From: Rhodococcus pseudokoreensis
GTDB lineage: Bacteria > Actinomycetota > Actinomycetes > Mycobacteriales > Mycobacteriaceae
Reading direction: 5' to 3'
NCBI RefSeq assembly: GCF_017068395.1
Contig: NZ_CP070619.1
Coordinates: forward strand, 6,200,001-6,264,000
Length of the DNA: 64,000 nucleotides
Numbering within the stretch: position 1 is the first letter of the stretch; every line of letters begins with the position of its first letter. Positions 9,774 to 17,860 of this stretch are shown piece after piece. Position numbers and translations under genes: made by a program. The notes beneath the pieces are model-generated. The model had not been told where the DNA came from. It did no database searches and was given only the letters and a program-made list of their open reading frames with translations.

Positions 9774-10334
9774 TCAGTGGGCGGGCTGAAGATGGAATGG
9801 GGTGAAGGTGGCGGTGGAGTCGAACCATCCGTTGTTCGGATCGTCCATCGATCCGTTCCACGCGGCCGACGCGGACGGCGAACCGAGATCGTGGAAGGTG
9901 CTCCGGTAGAACAGCAGCGGATCCTTGCCGCTGGATTCGGCGGCCACGATCTCACCGATGAAGATGATGTGGTCGCCGCCGTCGTACTCCGCCCACGGAT
10001 CGCAGGACAGCGTGGCCGCGGCGCCGCAGATGACGGGGGCCGTCGGTCCGTCGGCCCACACGGGTTCGGGGTTCTGCGGGCGGCCGGCGAAATGCATCGC
10101 GGTGTCCACCTGGTCCGCGGCGAGGATGTTGACGGCGAACGGAGACTTGCTCAAGTAATTGCAGGCCTTCGACTTTCGGGTCAGGGTGATCTGGCACAGC
10201 CTCGGTTCGATCGAGACGGCGGTGAAGGCCGTGACCGTCGCTCCGTGCGGCAGACCGTCGGAGTTGGCGCACGTGATGACCGTGACTCCGCTGGCAAACT
10301 GCCCGAAAATGTTTCGGAGTTCGCGCTGCTCCAT
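9774..10334 (-). CDS. pheA2: Flavin reductase component of phenol hydroxylase
   Basis: A 186-residue protein of the HpaC/flavin-reductase-like domain family, which reduces FAD with NAD(P)H and supplies it to PheA1. It begins with a family-typical segment (FGQFASGVTVITC) and carries GATVTAFTAVSIEPRLC and a GDHIIFIGEI segment near residues 120-130. It is the first gene of the minus-strand phe operon, 27 bases upstream of pheA1. The promoter region between this gene and the divergent regulator at 10501 has a strong direct repeat pair about 75-110 bases before the start codon. Confidence 0.9.
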   Translation of the reverse strand: MEQRELRNIFGQFASGVTVITCANSDGLPHGATVTAFTAVSIEPRLCQITLTRKSKACNYLSKSPFAVNILAADQVDTAMHFAGRPQNPEPVWADGPTAPVICGAAATLSCDPWAEYDGGDHIIFIGEIVAAESSGKDPLLFYRSTFHDLGSPSASAAWNGSMDDPNNGWFDSTATFTPFHLQPAH

Positions 10335-10407
10335 GTTCGGAGCCTCCCTTCCTGTCCGGGGCGCTGTTGAGGTACGGAGAAACGTACGACTGCGGGAACG
10401 GGGCGTC

Positions 10408-10445
10408 GATCCGCTGAGCGCGGAGGTGATCCGCTTTGCGCGGAG
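10408..10445. promoter_or_regulatory. Paired 18-base direct repeats, likely AraC-type operator for pheA2A1
   Basis: Two copies of GATCCGCTNNGCGCGGAG (10408-10425 and 10428-10445) differ at only two positions and are spaced 20 bases start to start. Each copy is itself partly palindromic (CCGC...GCGG). They lie in the divergent region between pheA2 and the AraC-type gene, where an AraC-family activator would bind. The same pattern in weaker form occurs before gcoA. Confidence 0.6.
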
Positions 10446-10476
10446 AGTTGAGGCGGGGGCCTCGATTGCATTGCGG

Positions 10477-10492
10477 AGTGTGCGCGGTCACA
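10477..10492. promoter_or_regulatory. CRP-like palindrome just upstream of the pheR-type gene
   Basis: AGTG-N8-CACA, embedded in an AGTGTG-N6-CACACT palindrome that ends 7 bases before the ATG at 10501. It could repress that gene or help control the divergent phe promoter. The position so close to the start codon is unusual. Confidence 0.35.
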
Positions 10493-10500
10493 CTGGTGCC

Positions 10501-11439
10501 ATGTCGGCCACGTCGAAGATTTCCCGCCCCGAGGACTGGGACGAGGCGTCACACGTCGTGTCGGACGTGTACTTCCCGCACACCCTCACACCGCTGAGCA
10601 GGTCGAAGGCGACCAATACGGTCGCGGAGGCCGTAGAACTGGGCCCGGTGAAGATCACGCACATCGGCTGGGGTGCGGACGTGTCGATCCGGTCCGACCA
10701 CCCCGGCGCGTACGCCGTCAACGTCCCGCTGTCGGGGCACCTCGAGTCGGTGACCGGCAGGAACGAGGTGCTCTCGGCGCCGGGTTCCGGGATGATCTGC
10801 CCGCCCGACACGTCGACGGTCATCACCACCTGGAGCGAGGAGTGCTCCATCATCGGGGTCCGCGTCGACCGGGACCACCTGCACCGGGAGATGTCGCGGA
10901 TCCTCGCCCGGCCCGACATCCAGCTACCGCCGCAGATCGACGTGACCACGGAGAACGGTGCGAGTTGGCTCGCGCTGGTGCGGTCGTTGCTGAAGCAGAT
11001 GCTGGAGTCCGACGGGGTGCTGAACAACGCGCTCGTCGCGGAGCAGTTGTCGGGCGCGGTCACCACCGCGCTCGTGCTCGCCGCGGTCCCGGACGACGGG
11101 GCCGGGGTGGGATGCGCCCGTCCGCGGATCGTGAAGCGGGTGGTCGACGAGATCCACGCCGACCCGTCCCGCGCCTGGACGGCGGCCGACATGGCCGAGG
11201 TCGCCGGGGTCAGCGTCCGCCGGTTGCAGGAAGGGTTCCGCGACTACGTCGGGGTGAGCCCCCGCGACTACCTGCTGGACGTGCGACTCGAACGCGTCCA
11301 CGACGACCTGCTGCGCGCGAACGGTGCACACACGGTCGCCGAGGTCGCGATGCGCTGGGGTTTCACCCACACCGGCCGGTTCGCGGCGGCGTACCGCCGC
11401 AAGTACGGTGTGGCGCCCTCGGAGGCGCTCCGCGGCTGA
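10501..11439 (+). CDS. pheR: AraC-family regulator of phenol hydroxylase genes
   Basis: A 312-residue AraC-type protein divergent from pheA2A1. The N-terminal sensor half (FPHTLTPLSR, NVPLSGHLES) and the C-terminal DNA-binding half (AWTAADMAEVAGVSVRRLQ, WGFTHTGRFAAAYRRKYG) align along the whole length with the protein at 7160. The shared stretch before the HTH (PRIVKRV) is also conserved. By position it should be the phenol-responsive activator PheR known from Rhodococcus; the symbol rests on synteny. It ends 13 bases before the convergent thioesterase gene. Confidence 0.85.
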   Translation: MSATSKISRPEDWDEASHVVSDVYFPHTLTPLSRSKATNTVAEAVELGPVKITHIGWGADVSIRSDHPGAYAVNVPLSGHLESVTGRNEVLSAPGSGMICPPDTSTVITTWSEECSIIGVRVDRDHLHREMSRILARPDIQLPPQIDVTTENGASWLALVRSLLKQMLESDGVLNNALVAEQLSGAVTTALVLAAVPDDGAGVGCARPRIVKRVVDEIHADPSRAWTAADMAEVAGVSVRRLQEGFRDYVGVSPRDYLLDVRLERVHDDLLRANGAHTVAEVAMRWGFTHTGRFAAAYRRKYGVAPSEALRG

Positions 11440-11452
11440 CGGCCCGGACGGG

Positions 11453-12400
11453 TTACGCCAGGGCGCCGATTCGCGCCCGGTCGCGGAGGGCGATGAGTTC
11501 GCGGGCGTGCGCTTCCAGCTTGCGATCCTCGTCCGACTGCGGAACCCATTGCCGCGCAGCCGTTGCCGCGCCGTCGTCGTCGACAGCGGCGACGACGGTG
11601 AGGCAGTGGGTGGTGAGGTTCATTTCCCGGGTACGCGGGTCGCCCGATCGCACGTGCACCGAGATGTGCATGGTCTGCGCGCCCGTGTGCAGCAGGCGGG
11701 CGTCGACCTCGACGACGTGCCCGATCTGGATCGGACGGTAGAACCGGACACCGCCGGCGTACACGGACACGCACGGGGTGCCGTTCCACGACGTGCCGCA
11801 CAGGTAGGCGGCCTCGTCGATCCAGCGCATCACGGTCCCGCCGTGCGTCTTCCCGCCCCAGTTGACGTCGGTGGGCGCGGCCAGGAAACGGGTCAGTGAT
11901 TCCGGTGCGGTGCCCGCGTCGGTGTAGGTCTGCTTGCTCATCGCCTCTTCGATGTCGGCCCGCAGGCCGATGCGCATGACGGCCTCCTCGGACTCGGCGT
12001 GGTCGGTGGCGGTGACGGGCTTCCACGGCGGCACGGTCGTCGGCTTTCCGGAGTCGTCGACGGCCACGAAGATGATCAGGCAGTTGCTGGCCTCGGTGAA
12101 CTGGCCGGTCCGCGGGTCGGCGGACGAGACCGTGCACTGGATGTGCATGCTGGAGCGCCCGGTGTGGACGAGCCGCGCTTCGACCTCCACGAGGTGTCCG
12201 GACTCGATGGACCGGGTGAATTTGATGTTTCCGACGTACGCGGTGACGCAGTAACTCCCGCTCCAGCCGACCGCGCAGGCATACGCGGCCTTGTCGATCC
12301 ATTCGAGGATGCGGCCGCCCTGGACTGCACCTCCGAGTGTCGCGACCTCGGTGGGTGCGGCGAGGAAGCGGAGGGTGATGCTGCGGGGAGGGGTGCTCAT
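11453..12400 (-). CDS. Acyl-CoA thioesterase with two hotdog domains
   Basis: A 315-residue protein made of two similar hotdog domains of the acyl-CoA thioesterase (YciA/BFIT-like) type. Each repeat has a matching core: GGRILEWIDKAAYACA and GGTVMRWIDEAAYLCG, then VEVEARLVHTGRSSMHI and VEVDARLLHTGAQTMHI. The aspartate in each WIDxAAY is the likely catalytic acid. It hydrolyses an acyl-CoA; the substrate is not evident. I chose the ATG at 12400 because the homologous start (MSTPPRSITLRF) is there and the upstream frame is GC-rich non-coding sequence. It lies between phe and cat genes without an obvious link to aromatic breakdown. Confidence 0.85.
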   Translation of the reverse strand: MSTPPRSITLRFLAAPTEVATLGGAVQGGRILEWIDKAAYACAVGWSGSYCVTAYVGNIKFTRSIESGHLVEVEARLVHTGRSSMHIQCTVSSADPRTGQFTEASNCLIIFVAVDDSGKPTTVPPWKPVTATDHAESEEAVMRIGLRADIEEAMSKQTYTDAGTAPESLTRFLAAPTDVNWGGKTHGGTVMRWIDEAAYLCGTSWNGTPCVSVYAGGVRFYRPIQIGHVVEVDARLLHTGAQTMHISVHVRSGDPRTREMNLTTHCLTVVAAVDDDGAATAARQWVPQSDEDRKLEAHARELIALRDRARIGALA

Positions 12401-12553
12401 CGATGTGTTCCTCGGGTGTTCGACGTGGCCGGCGCGAGGGCGCGCACCGGGCGACGGCGAAACGTCGTTGTCCGCCGGTGGCGGGGAAATTATCCCACAG
12501 TTGCCCCGGACCGACCCGTTCGCGATGTGAACGGACCGCGGTTGACGAACGCC

Positions 12554-12569
12554 TGTGACTGCGGGCACA
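12554..12569. promoter_or_regulatory. CRP-like site upstream of the dioxygenase-like gene
   Basis: TGTGACTGCGGGCACA, a 16-base TGTG-N8-CACA match that differs by one base from the site at 14014-14029 before catA. In both promoters a GTTGAC element lies just upstream, at 12541 and at 14001. Confidence 0.5.
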
Positions 12570-12577
12570 CTCGACCA

Positions 12578-12615
12578 GTACCGCACAGCGTTCCCTGTGT
12601 ACGCACAGCGTGCAC
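12578..12615. promoter_or_regulatory. CatR-type operator pair upstream of the dioxygenase-like gene
   Basis: Two CGCACAGCG cores (12582-12590 and 12602-12610) are spaced 20 bases. The downstream copy sits in a nearly perfect 19-base palindrome, GTGTACGCACAGCGTGCAC (12597-12615). The catA promoter has the same pair at the same 20-base spacing, so both are probably bound by the IclR-type CatR. Confidence 0.6.
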
Positions 12616-12633
12616 GAGTGATCGGATCAGGTG

Positions 12634-13200
12634 ATGACCTCAACGTCGACGACGACCGCACCCCGGGCGGATCTGGCCCGCCTCGACTACGTGGACCGGG
12701 AGTTCTACCTCCCCGCCCAGCGGGTTCTGCCGTGGACCGCGAACCTCGCCGCGCTTCCCGGCGAGCCCGGGACGCCGCTGCGGATGACGGGCGTCGTCCG
12801 GTCCCGCACCGGCGAACCGCTGTCGGGTGCGGAGATCGAGATCTGGCACGCGGACGCCGACGGATGCTATTCCGGGTACTCCGTGGAGATCCTGCGCAAC
12901 AACCTGCGCGGTATCGTCGTCACGTGTGCGGGCGGTCGCTTCGACATTGCCACGGTGCAGCCCGCGCCGTGCGAATTCTCCAGTGCCCGAAGTGATGCCG
13001 ACGTGGGTCACCTCAACGTGATCGTGCACGCGCGCGGCTACCGGCCGCTCGAGACGCGCGTCGTTCCCAGTGTGGGCGGTGCGCGAGTGGTGGGGGAGTC
13101 CGCCGTCGAGACATTCGTCGACGTCGATGCCGGCGGTGCGGTCTCCTGCGACTTCGTGCTCGACCCGATCCGACCGGCGTGCGGCCCTCAGCCGGTGTAG
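12634..13200 (+). CDS. Intradiol-dioxygenase-like protein lacking two iron ligands
   Basis: A 188-residue protein similar to the catalytic half of catechol 1,2-dioxygenase, without the N-terminal helical dimer domain. The match is clear in GAEIEIWHADADGCYS, NNLRGIVV, FDIATVQPAP and FVLDP. Aligned to CatA from this window, the iron ligands Y162, Y196, H220 and H222 correspond to Y79, C113, H126 and N128. Two of four ligands are thus replaced, so normal ferric intradiol cleavage is unlikely. The frame is intact, which argues against a decayed copy. The start is ATG 12634; a GTG directly before it is also possible. The promoter carries the same operator array as catA, so it probably belongs to the CatR regulon. 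Its stop overlaps the end of convergent catR by 13 bases. Function unknown. Confidence 0.8.
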   Translation: MTSTSTTTAPRADLARLDYVDREFYLPAQRVLPWTANLAALPGEPGTPLRMTGVVRSRTGEPLSGAEIEIWHADADGCYSGYSVEILRNNLRGIVVTCAGGRFDIATVQPAPCEFSSARSDADVGHLNVIVHARGYRPLETRVVPSVGGARVVGESAVETFVDVDAGGAVSCDFVLDPIRPACGPQPV

Positions 13201-13958
13201 CCCATGTCTGCACTCAGGGCGGCCGCGGCGGCGAGGACGCACGGAACGGCCTGTTCCCGGAACTGCGCCGGAGTGTTGCGTGCCGACGACGTGGAGCATG
13301 CGACCACGCCGACCACCGTGCCGCCGGCGTCGCGGACGGGTGCGGCGAGCGAGATCAGCCCCTTCTCCAGTTCCTCGGCCGTGAGCGCGAAGCCCTGCTC
13401 CCGGACCTTGGCGAGTTCGCGGTCGAGTTCGGCCGCGGAGCCGATGGTCTCCGGCCCCAGCTTCTGGAACGTCGACTCGGCGATCACCCGCTCGACGACG
13501 TCGGCGGGGGCCCAGGCGAGGAGGGCGCGGCCCATGGACGTGGCGTACGCGGGGACGCGGGTGCCCACGGAGACGTTGATGCTCATGATTCGCCGGACGG
13601 GGACGCGCGCCGCGTAGACCACGTCGGCGCCGTCGAGCACGCCGAGCGACGCGGACTCCTGAGTCTTCTCGGCCACTTCGAGCAGTCGGGGCATCGCCGC
13701 CTCGATCAGCGCGTGCGACTCCGAGTAGTGCTGTCCGATGCTGAGCACGCGAGGGGTGAGCGACCACCGGCCTCCCGCCCCCGCGACGTACCCCAGCTTC
13801 TGCAGGGTGAGCAGGATCCGGCGGACGGCGGGGCGCGACAGTCCCGCTTCCGTCGCGAGTTCGGCGAGCGTCGGGTTCGGGCGCTGGGCGTCGAACGCCA
13901 GGAGCACTGCGAAACCGCGCTCGATGCTTTGGATGTAATCGCGATCGCTCTCGGTCAT
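13188..13958 (-). CDS. catR: IclR-family regulator of the catechol genes
   Basis: A 256-residue IclR-type regulator. Residues 1-70 hold the winged helix-turn-helix (PTLAELATEAGLSRPAVRRILLTLQKLGY), followed by the IclR effector domain with ARVPVRRIMSINVSVGTRVPAYATSMGRALLA. The ATG at 13958 is chosen because GGAGG lies six bases upstream; a GTG at 13970 is in frame but overlaps that site. It is divergent from catA across a 205-base region that contains two palindromic operators. In Rhodococcus and relatives, IclR-type CatR controls catABC in response to pathway intermediates; this role is taken from synteny. Confidence 0.88.
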   Translation of the reverse strand: MTESDRDYIQSIERGFAVLLAFDAQRPNPTLAELATEAGLSRPAVRRILLTLQKLGYVAGAGGRWSLTPRVLSIGQHYSESHALIEAAMPRLLEVAEKTQESASLGVLDGADVVYAARVPVRRIMSINVSVGTRVPAYATSMGRALLAWAPADVVERVIAESTFQKLGPETIGSAAELDRELAKVREQGFALTAEELEKGLISLAAPVRDAGGTVVGVVACSTSSARNTPAQFREQAVPCVLAAAAALSADMGYTG

Positions 13959-14013
13959 TGCGGCCTCCACCAGCGATTCGTGTGCTTCTTCGGACTCGGG
14001 GTTGACATTTCAA

Positions 14014-14029
14014 TGTGACTGCGCGCACA
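14014..14029. promoter_or_regulatory. CRP-like site in the catR-catA region
   Basis: TGTGACTGCGCGCACA, a TGTG-N8-CACA match. It lies directly downstream of a TTGACA element (14002-14007) that could be a -35 box, so a bound protein might overlap the promoter. Confidence 0.5.
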
Positions 14030-14035
14030 GTAGTG

Positions 14036-15006
<971 letters not shown>

Positions 15007-15035
15007 CCCGTTCCACCCGTACAGAAAGTGATCCG

Positions 15036-16157
15036 ATGACCGACCTGTCGATCGTCTCCGTCGAAACGACGATCCTCGATGTGCCGCTGGTGCGTCCCCA
15101 CAAGTTCGCGACCACGTCGATGACCGCGCAACCGCTCCTACTCGTCGCGGTCAGGACCGCGGGCGGCGTGACCGGCCACGGCGAGGGCGTCGTCCCCGGC
15201 GGCCCCTGGTGGGGTGGTGAGTCGGTGGAGACGATGCAGGCGATCATCGAGAAGTACATCGTCCCGGTCCTGCTGGGGCGCGGTGTCGACGAGATCACCG
15301 GCATCATGTCGGACATCGAAAGGGTGGTCGCGGGCGCACGTTTCGCGAAGGCCGCCGTCGACGTCGCGTTGCACGACGCCTGGGCGCGCAGCCTGGGTGT
15401 GCCCGTGCACACGCTGCTCGGCGGCGCCTTCCGAAAGGGCGTCGACGTCACCTGGGCCCTCGGCGCCGCACCCGCCGACGAGATCATCGAGGAGGCCCTG
15501 GGTCTCGTCGAGTCGAAGCGGCACTTCAGTTTCAAGTTGAAGATGGGCGCGCTCGACCCCGCCGTCGACACCGCGCGGGTGATCCGGATCGCGCAGGCGC
15601 TCGAGGGCAAGGCCGGCGTCCGGATCGACGTCAACGCCCGATGGGACCGGCTGACCGCGCTGAAGTACGTGCCCCGGCTCGTCGAGGGCGGCGTCGAACT
15701 GATCGAGCAGCCCACGCCCGGTGAGCAACTCGAGGTCCTCGCCGAACTGAACCGCCTCGTCCCCGTCCCGGTGATGGCCGACGAGAGCGTCCAGACTCCG
15801 CACGACGCGCTCGAGGTCGCCCGCCGCGGCGCCGCCGACGTCATCGCGCTCAAGACCACCAAGTGCGGTGGCCTCGCCAAGAGCCGCGAAGTGGTCGCCA
15901 TCGCCAAGGCCGCCGGAATCGCCTGCCACGGAGCCACGTCCATCGAAGGCCCGATCGGGACCGCGGCGTCCATCCAGTTCGCCTGCGCCGAGCCCGGCAT
16001 CAACTTCGGCACCGAACTGTTCGGGCCCCTGCTGTTCAGCGAGGAACTGCTGCAGGAACCGATCCGCTACGCCGACGGCCAGGTGTCCCTGCCCGAAGGC
16101 CCCGGACTCGGAGTCGAGCTCAACATGGACGCAGTCAAGACCTGGACCAGGAACTGA
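15036..16157 (+). CDS. catB: Muconate cycloisomerase
   Basis: A 373-residue enolase-superfamily enzyme that converts cis,cis-muconate to muconolactone with a divalent metal. The catalytic lysine motif FKLKMG is near residue 167, and the metal ligands lie in RIDVNARWD, ELIEQPTPG and MADESVQT. The second lysine motif IALKTTKCGG follows. The gene starts 29 bases after catA and is followed by catC after 16 bases, so the three form one operon. Its length is normal for CatB. A chloromuconate preference is possible but not indicated by the context. Confidence 0.95.
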   Translation: MTDLSIVSVETTILDVPLVRPHKFATTSMTAQPLLLVAVRTAGGVTGHGEGVVPGGPWWGGESVETMQAIIEKYIVPVLLGRGVDEITGIMSDIERVVAGARFAKAAVDVALHDAWARSLGVPVHTLLGGAFRKGVDVTWALGAAPADEIIEEALGLVESKRHFSFKLKMGALDPAVDTARVIRIAQALEGKAGVRIDVNARWDRLTALKYVPRLVEGGVELIEQPTPGEQLEVLAELNRLVPVPVMADESVQTPHDALEVARRGAADVIALKTTKCGGLAKSREVVAIAKAAGIACHGATSIEGPIGTAASIQFACAEPGINFGTELFGPLLFSEELLQEPIRYADGQVSLPEGPGLGVELNMDAVKTWTRN

Positions 16158-16173
16158 GGAGGACACCACCCCG

Positions 16174-16455
16174 ATGGCACTCTTTCACGTCCGCATGGAC
16201 GTCGCCATTCCCCGCGACCTCGACCCGAAGGTCCGGGACGAGACCATTGCCAAGGAGAAGGCCTACTCGCAGGAGCTCCAGCGCTCCGGCAAGTGGCCCG
16301 AGATCTGGCGGATCGTCGGTCAGTACAGCAACATCAGCATCTTCGACGTCGAGTCGGCCGACGAACTGCACGAGATCCTGTGGAACCTTCCCCTGTTCCC
16401 GTACATGAAGATCGAGATCATGCCGCTCACCCGGCACGGTTCCGACATCAAGTAG
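16174..16455 (+). CDS. catC: Muconolactone delta-isomerase
   Basis: A 93-residue protein with typical CatC features: MALFHVRMDVAIP at the start, AKEKAYSQELQRSGKWPEIWRIVGQYSN in the middle, and LWNLPLFPYMKIEIMPLTRH at the end. It moves the double bond of muconolactone to form 3-oxoadipate enol-lactone and works as a decamer in known cases. It ends the catABC operon and is followed by a strong nested hairpin. A GGAGGA site lies upstream of the start. Confidence 0.95.
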   Translation: MALFHVRMDVAIPRDLDPKVRDETIAKEKAYSQELQRSGKWPEIWRIVGQYSNISIFDVESADELHEILWNLPLFPYMKIEIMPLTRHGSDIK

Positions 16456-16463
16456 GCCTCCGG

Positions 16464-16509
16464 CCCGTGCGTGCCTAGCGAGTCTCTGGACTCGTTAACC
16501 ACGCACGGG
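16464..16509. terminator. Nested hairpin between convergent catC and the ROK gene
   Basis: Outer stem CCCGTGCGTG (16464-16473) with its complement (16500-16509) encloses an inner stem CGAGTC/GACTCG (16479-16484 and 16489-16494) with a four-base loop. It starts 8 bases after catC and ends 12 bases before the ROK gene, so it can serve both directions. Confidence 0.7.
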
Positions 16510-16521
16510 CGGCGGAGCCGC

Positions 16522-17718
16522 CTATTTCTGCTGCGCGAGCAGCCGGTCGACGGCCCGCACGCTGAGCACGTGGTCGAGCGCCATGGTGGCGCTGCCGACG
16601 ACACCCGACAGCTCCCCGTGCGTCCAGGGGAGGATCTGAAGCTGCTGGGTGGCGACGGCGATCGCGTTGCCGTACAGGGTTTCGCGTAGCCCGGCGACGA
16701 ACGTGTCGTACGCCTGCGCCATGTCGCCGCCGACGATCACGACCTCCGGGTTGAGGAGGTTGATCGCCCCCGACAGGACCTCGCCGATCTGACGCCCGCT
16801 CTCGCGGATCATCCGCCGGGCCTCGGCGTCGCCGGCGAGCGCGAGGGTGATCACGTCGCGGATGTGGGTGACTTCGCGTCCCTGCTCCTGCAGGTTGCGG
16901 ACCAGTGCCCACCCGCCGGCGACGGCCTCGATACATCCCACATCACCGCAGCGGCACACCACTCCTTGTGCCGCTGCGGTTTTCGTGTGTCCGATCTCGC
17001 CTGCCGCGCCCAGGGCGCCCCGCTGCAGCACGCCGCCGGACACGAGTCCGGCGCCGAGCCCGGTCGATGCCTTGATGAGCAGCATGTCGGCGAAGTCGCG
17101 GCGTTCCCCGCGCCGCTCGGCCAGGACCATGACGTTGGCGTCGTTGTCGACGAAGACGGGCGCGTCGGTGACGTCGGCGAGGAACGGCTGCAGCGGGACG
17201 CCGTCCCAGCCCGACATCATGGGGGAGTTCAGGCTGCACCCCCGTTCGGTGTCGACGGTGCCGGGGAGGCTGATCCCGATCCCGACCGTCCGCCCCGCGG
17301 TCTCGCCCAGGCCCTCGCGCAGCGCGAGGAGGCGCCTCGCGATGACGGGCATCAGCTCGGCCGGACTCGTGCCGATCTCCTGCTCCACGTCCTCGGCGAC
17401 GAGGACGTCGCCTGCGAGGTCGCAGATGGCCAGCTGGGTGCGGCTGCGGCCGATGGCGGCCGACAGCACCACACCGGCCTGCACGTGAAACGAGAGTTTC
17501 ACCGGCGGGCGTCCGCCGGTCGAGACGCCTTCTTCTCGTTCGACGACGAGTCCCGACGCCTGCAGTGACGACACCCGGGCCGCGACGGCCGTGCGGGACA
17601 GCCCGGTGAGGTTGCCGATCTCGGTGCGCGTGGTGGCTAGCCCTGCACGAATGAGGGCGAAAACGTCGCCACCCGTCGCCGGGGAGGTCGTCGAGCGAGG
17701 CGTCCGCATGCAGGCCAT
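16522..17718 (-). CDS. ROK-family transcriptional regulator
   Basis: A 398-residue regulator with an N-terminal winged helix (residues 15-60, TRTEIGNLTGLSRTAVAARVSSL) and a C-terminal ROK sugar-kinase-like domain. The ROK zinc motif is complete: H244 in GEIGH, then CRCGDVGC with C255, C257 and C262. The DNDAN segment at about 191 is also kept. It is divergent from zwf-edd-eda across 142 AT-richer bases, so it probably controls that operon in response to a sugar or sugar phosphate. The repressor or activator role is not visible. Confidence 0.88.
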   Translation of the reverse strand: MACMRTPRSTTSPATGGDVFALIRAGLATTRTEIGNLTGLSRTAVAARVSSLQASGLVVEREEGVSTGGRPPVKLSFHVQAGVVLSAAIGRSRTQLAICDLAGDVLVAEDVEQEIGTSPAELMPVIARRLLALREGLGETAGRTVGIGISLPGTVDTERGCSLNSPMMSGWDGVPLQPFLADVTDAPVFVDNDANVMVLAERRGERRDFADMLLIKASTGLGAGLVSGGVLQRGALGAAGEIGHTKTAAAQGVVCRCGDVGCIEAVAGGWALVRNLQEQGREVTHIRDVITLALAGDAEARRMIRESGRQIGEVLSGAINLLNPEVVIVGGDMAQAYDTFVAGLRETLYGNAIAVATQQLQILPWTHGELSGVVGSATMALDHVLSVRAVDRLLAQQK

Positions 17719-17860
17719 TCAACCAACCGGACACGCGTCTGACAACGTAAGGTTCAGATCTTTGTTCGTGAAAATACTTAAGTCTGTATTGATCAAAAGC
17801 CAAAGGTCGCCTACTCTCGTCTGTGATGGCCCACACATCCGGCTTTCAGAGGGAGATGAC

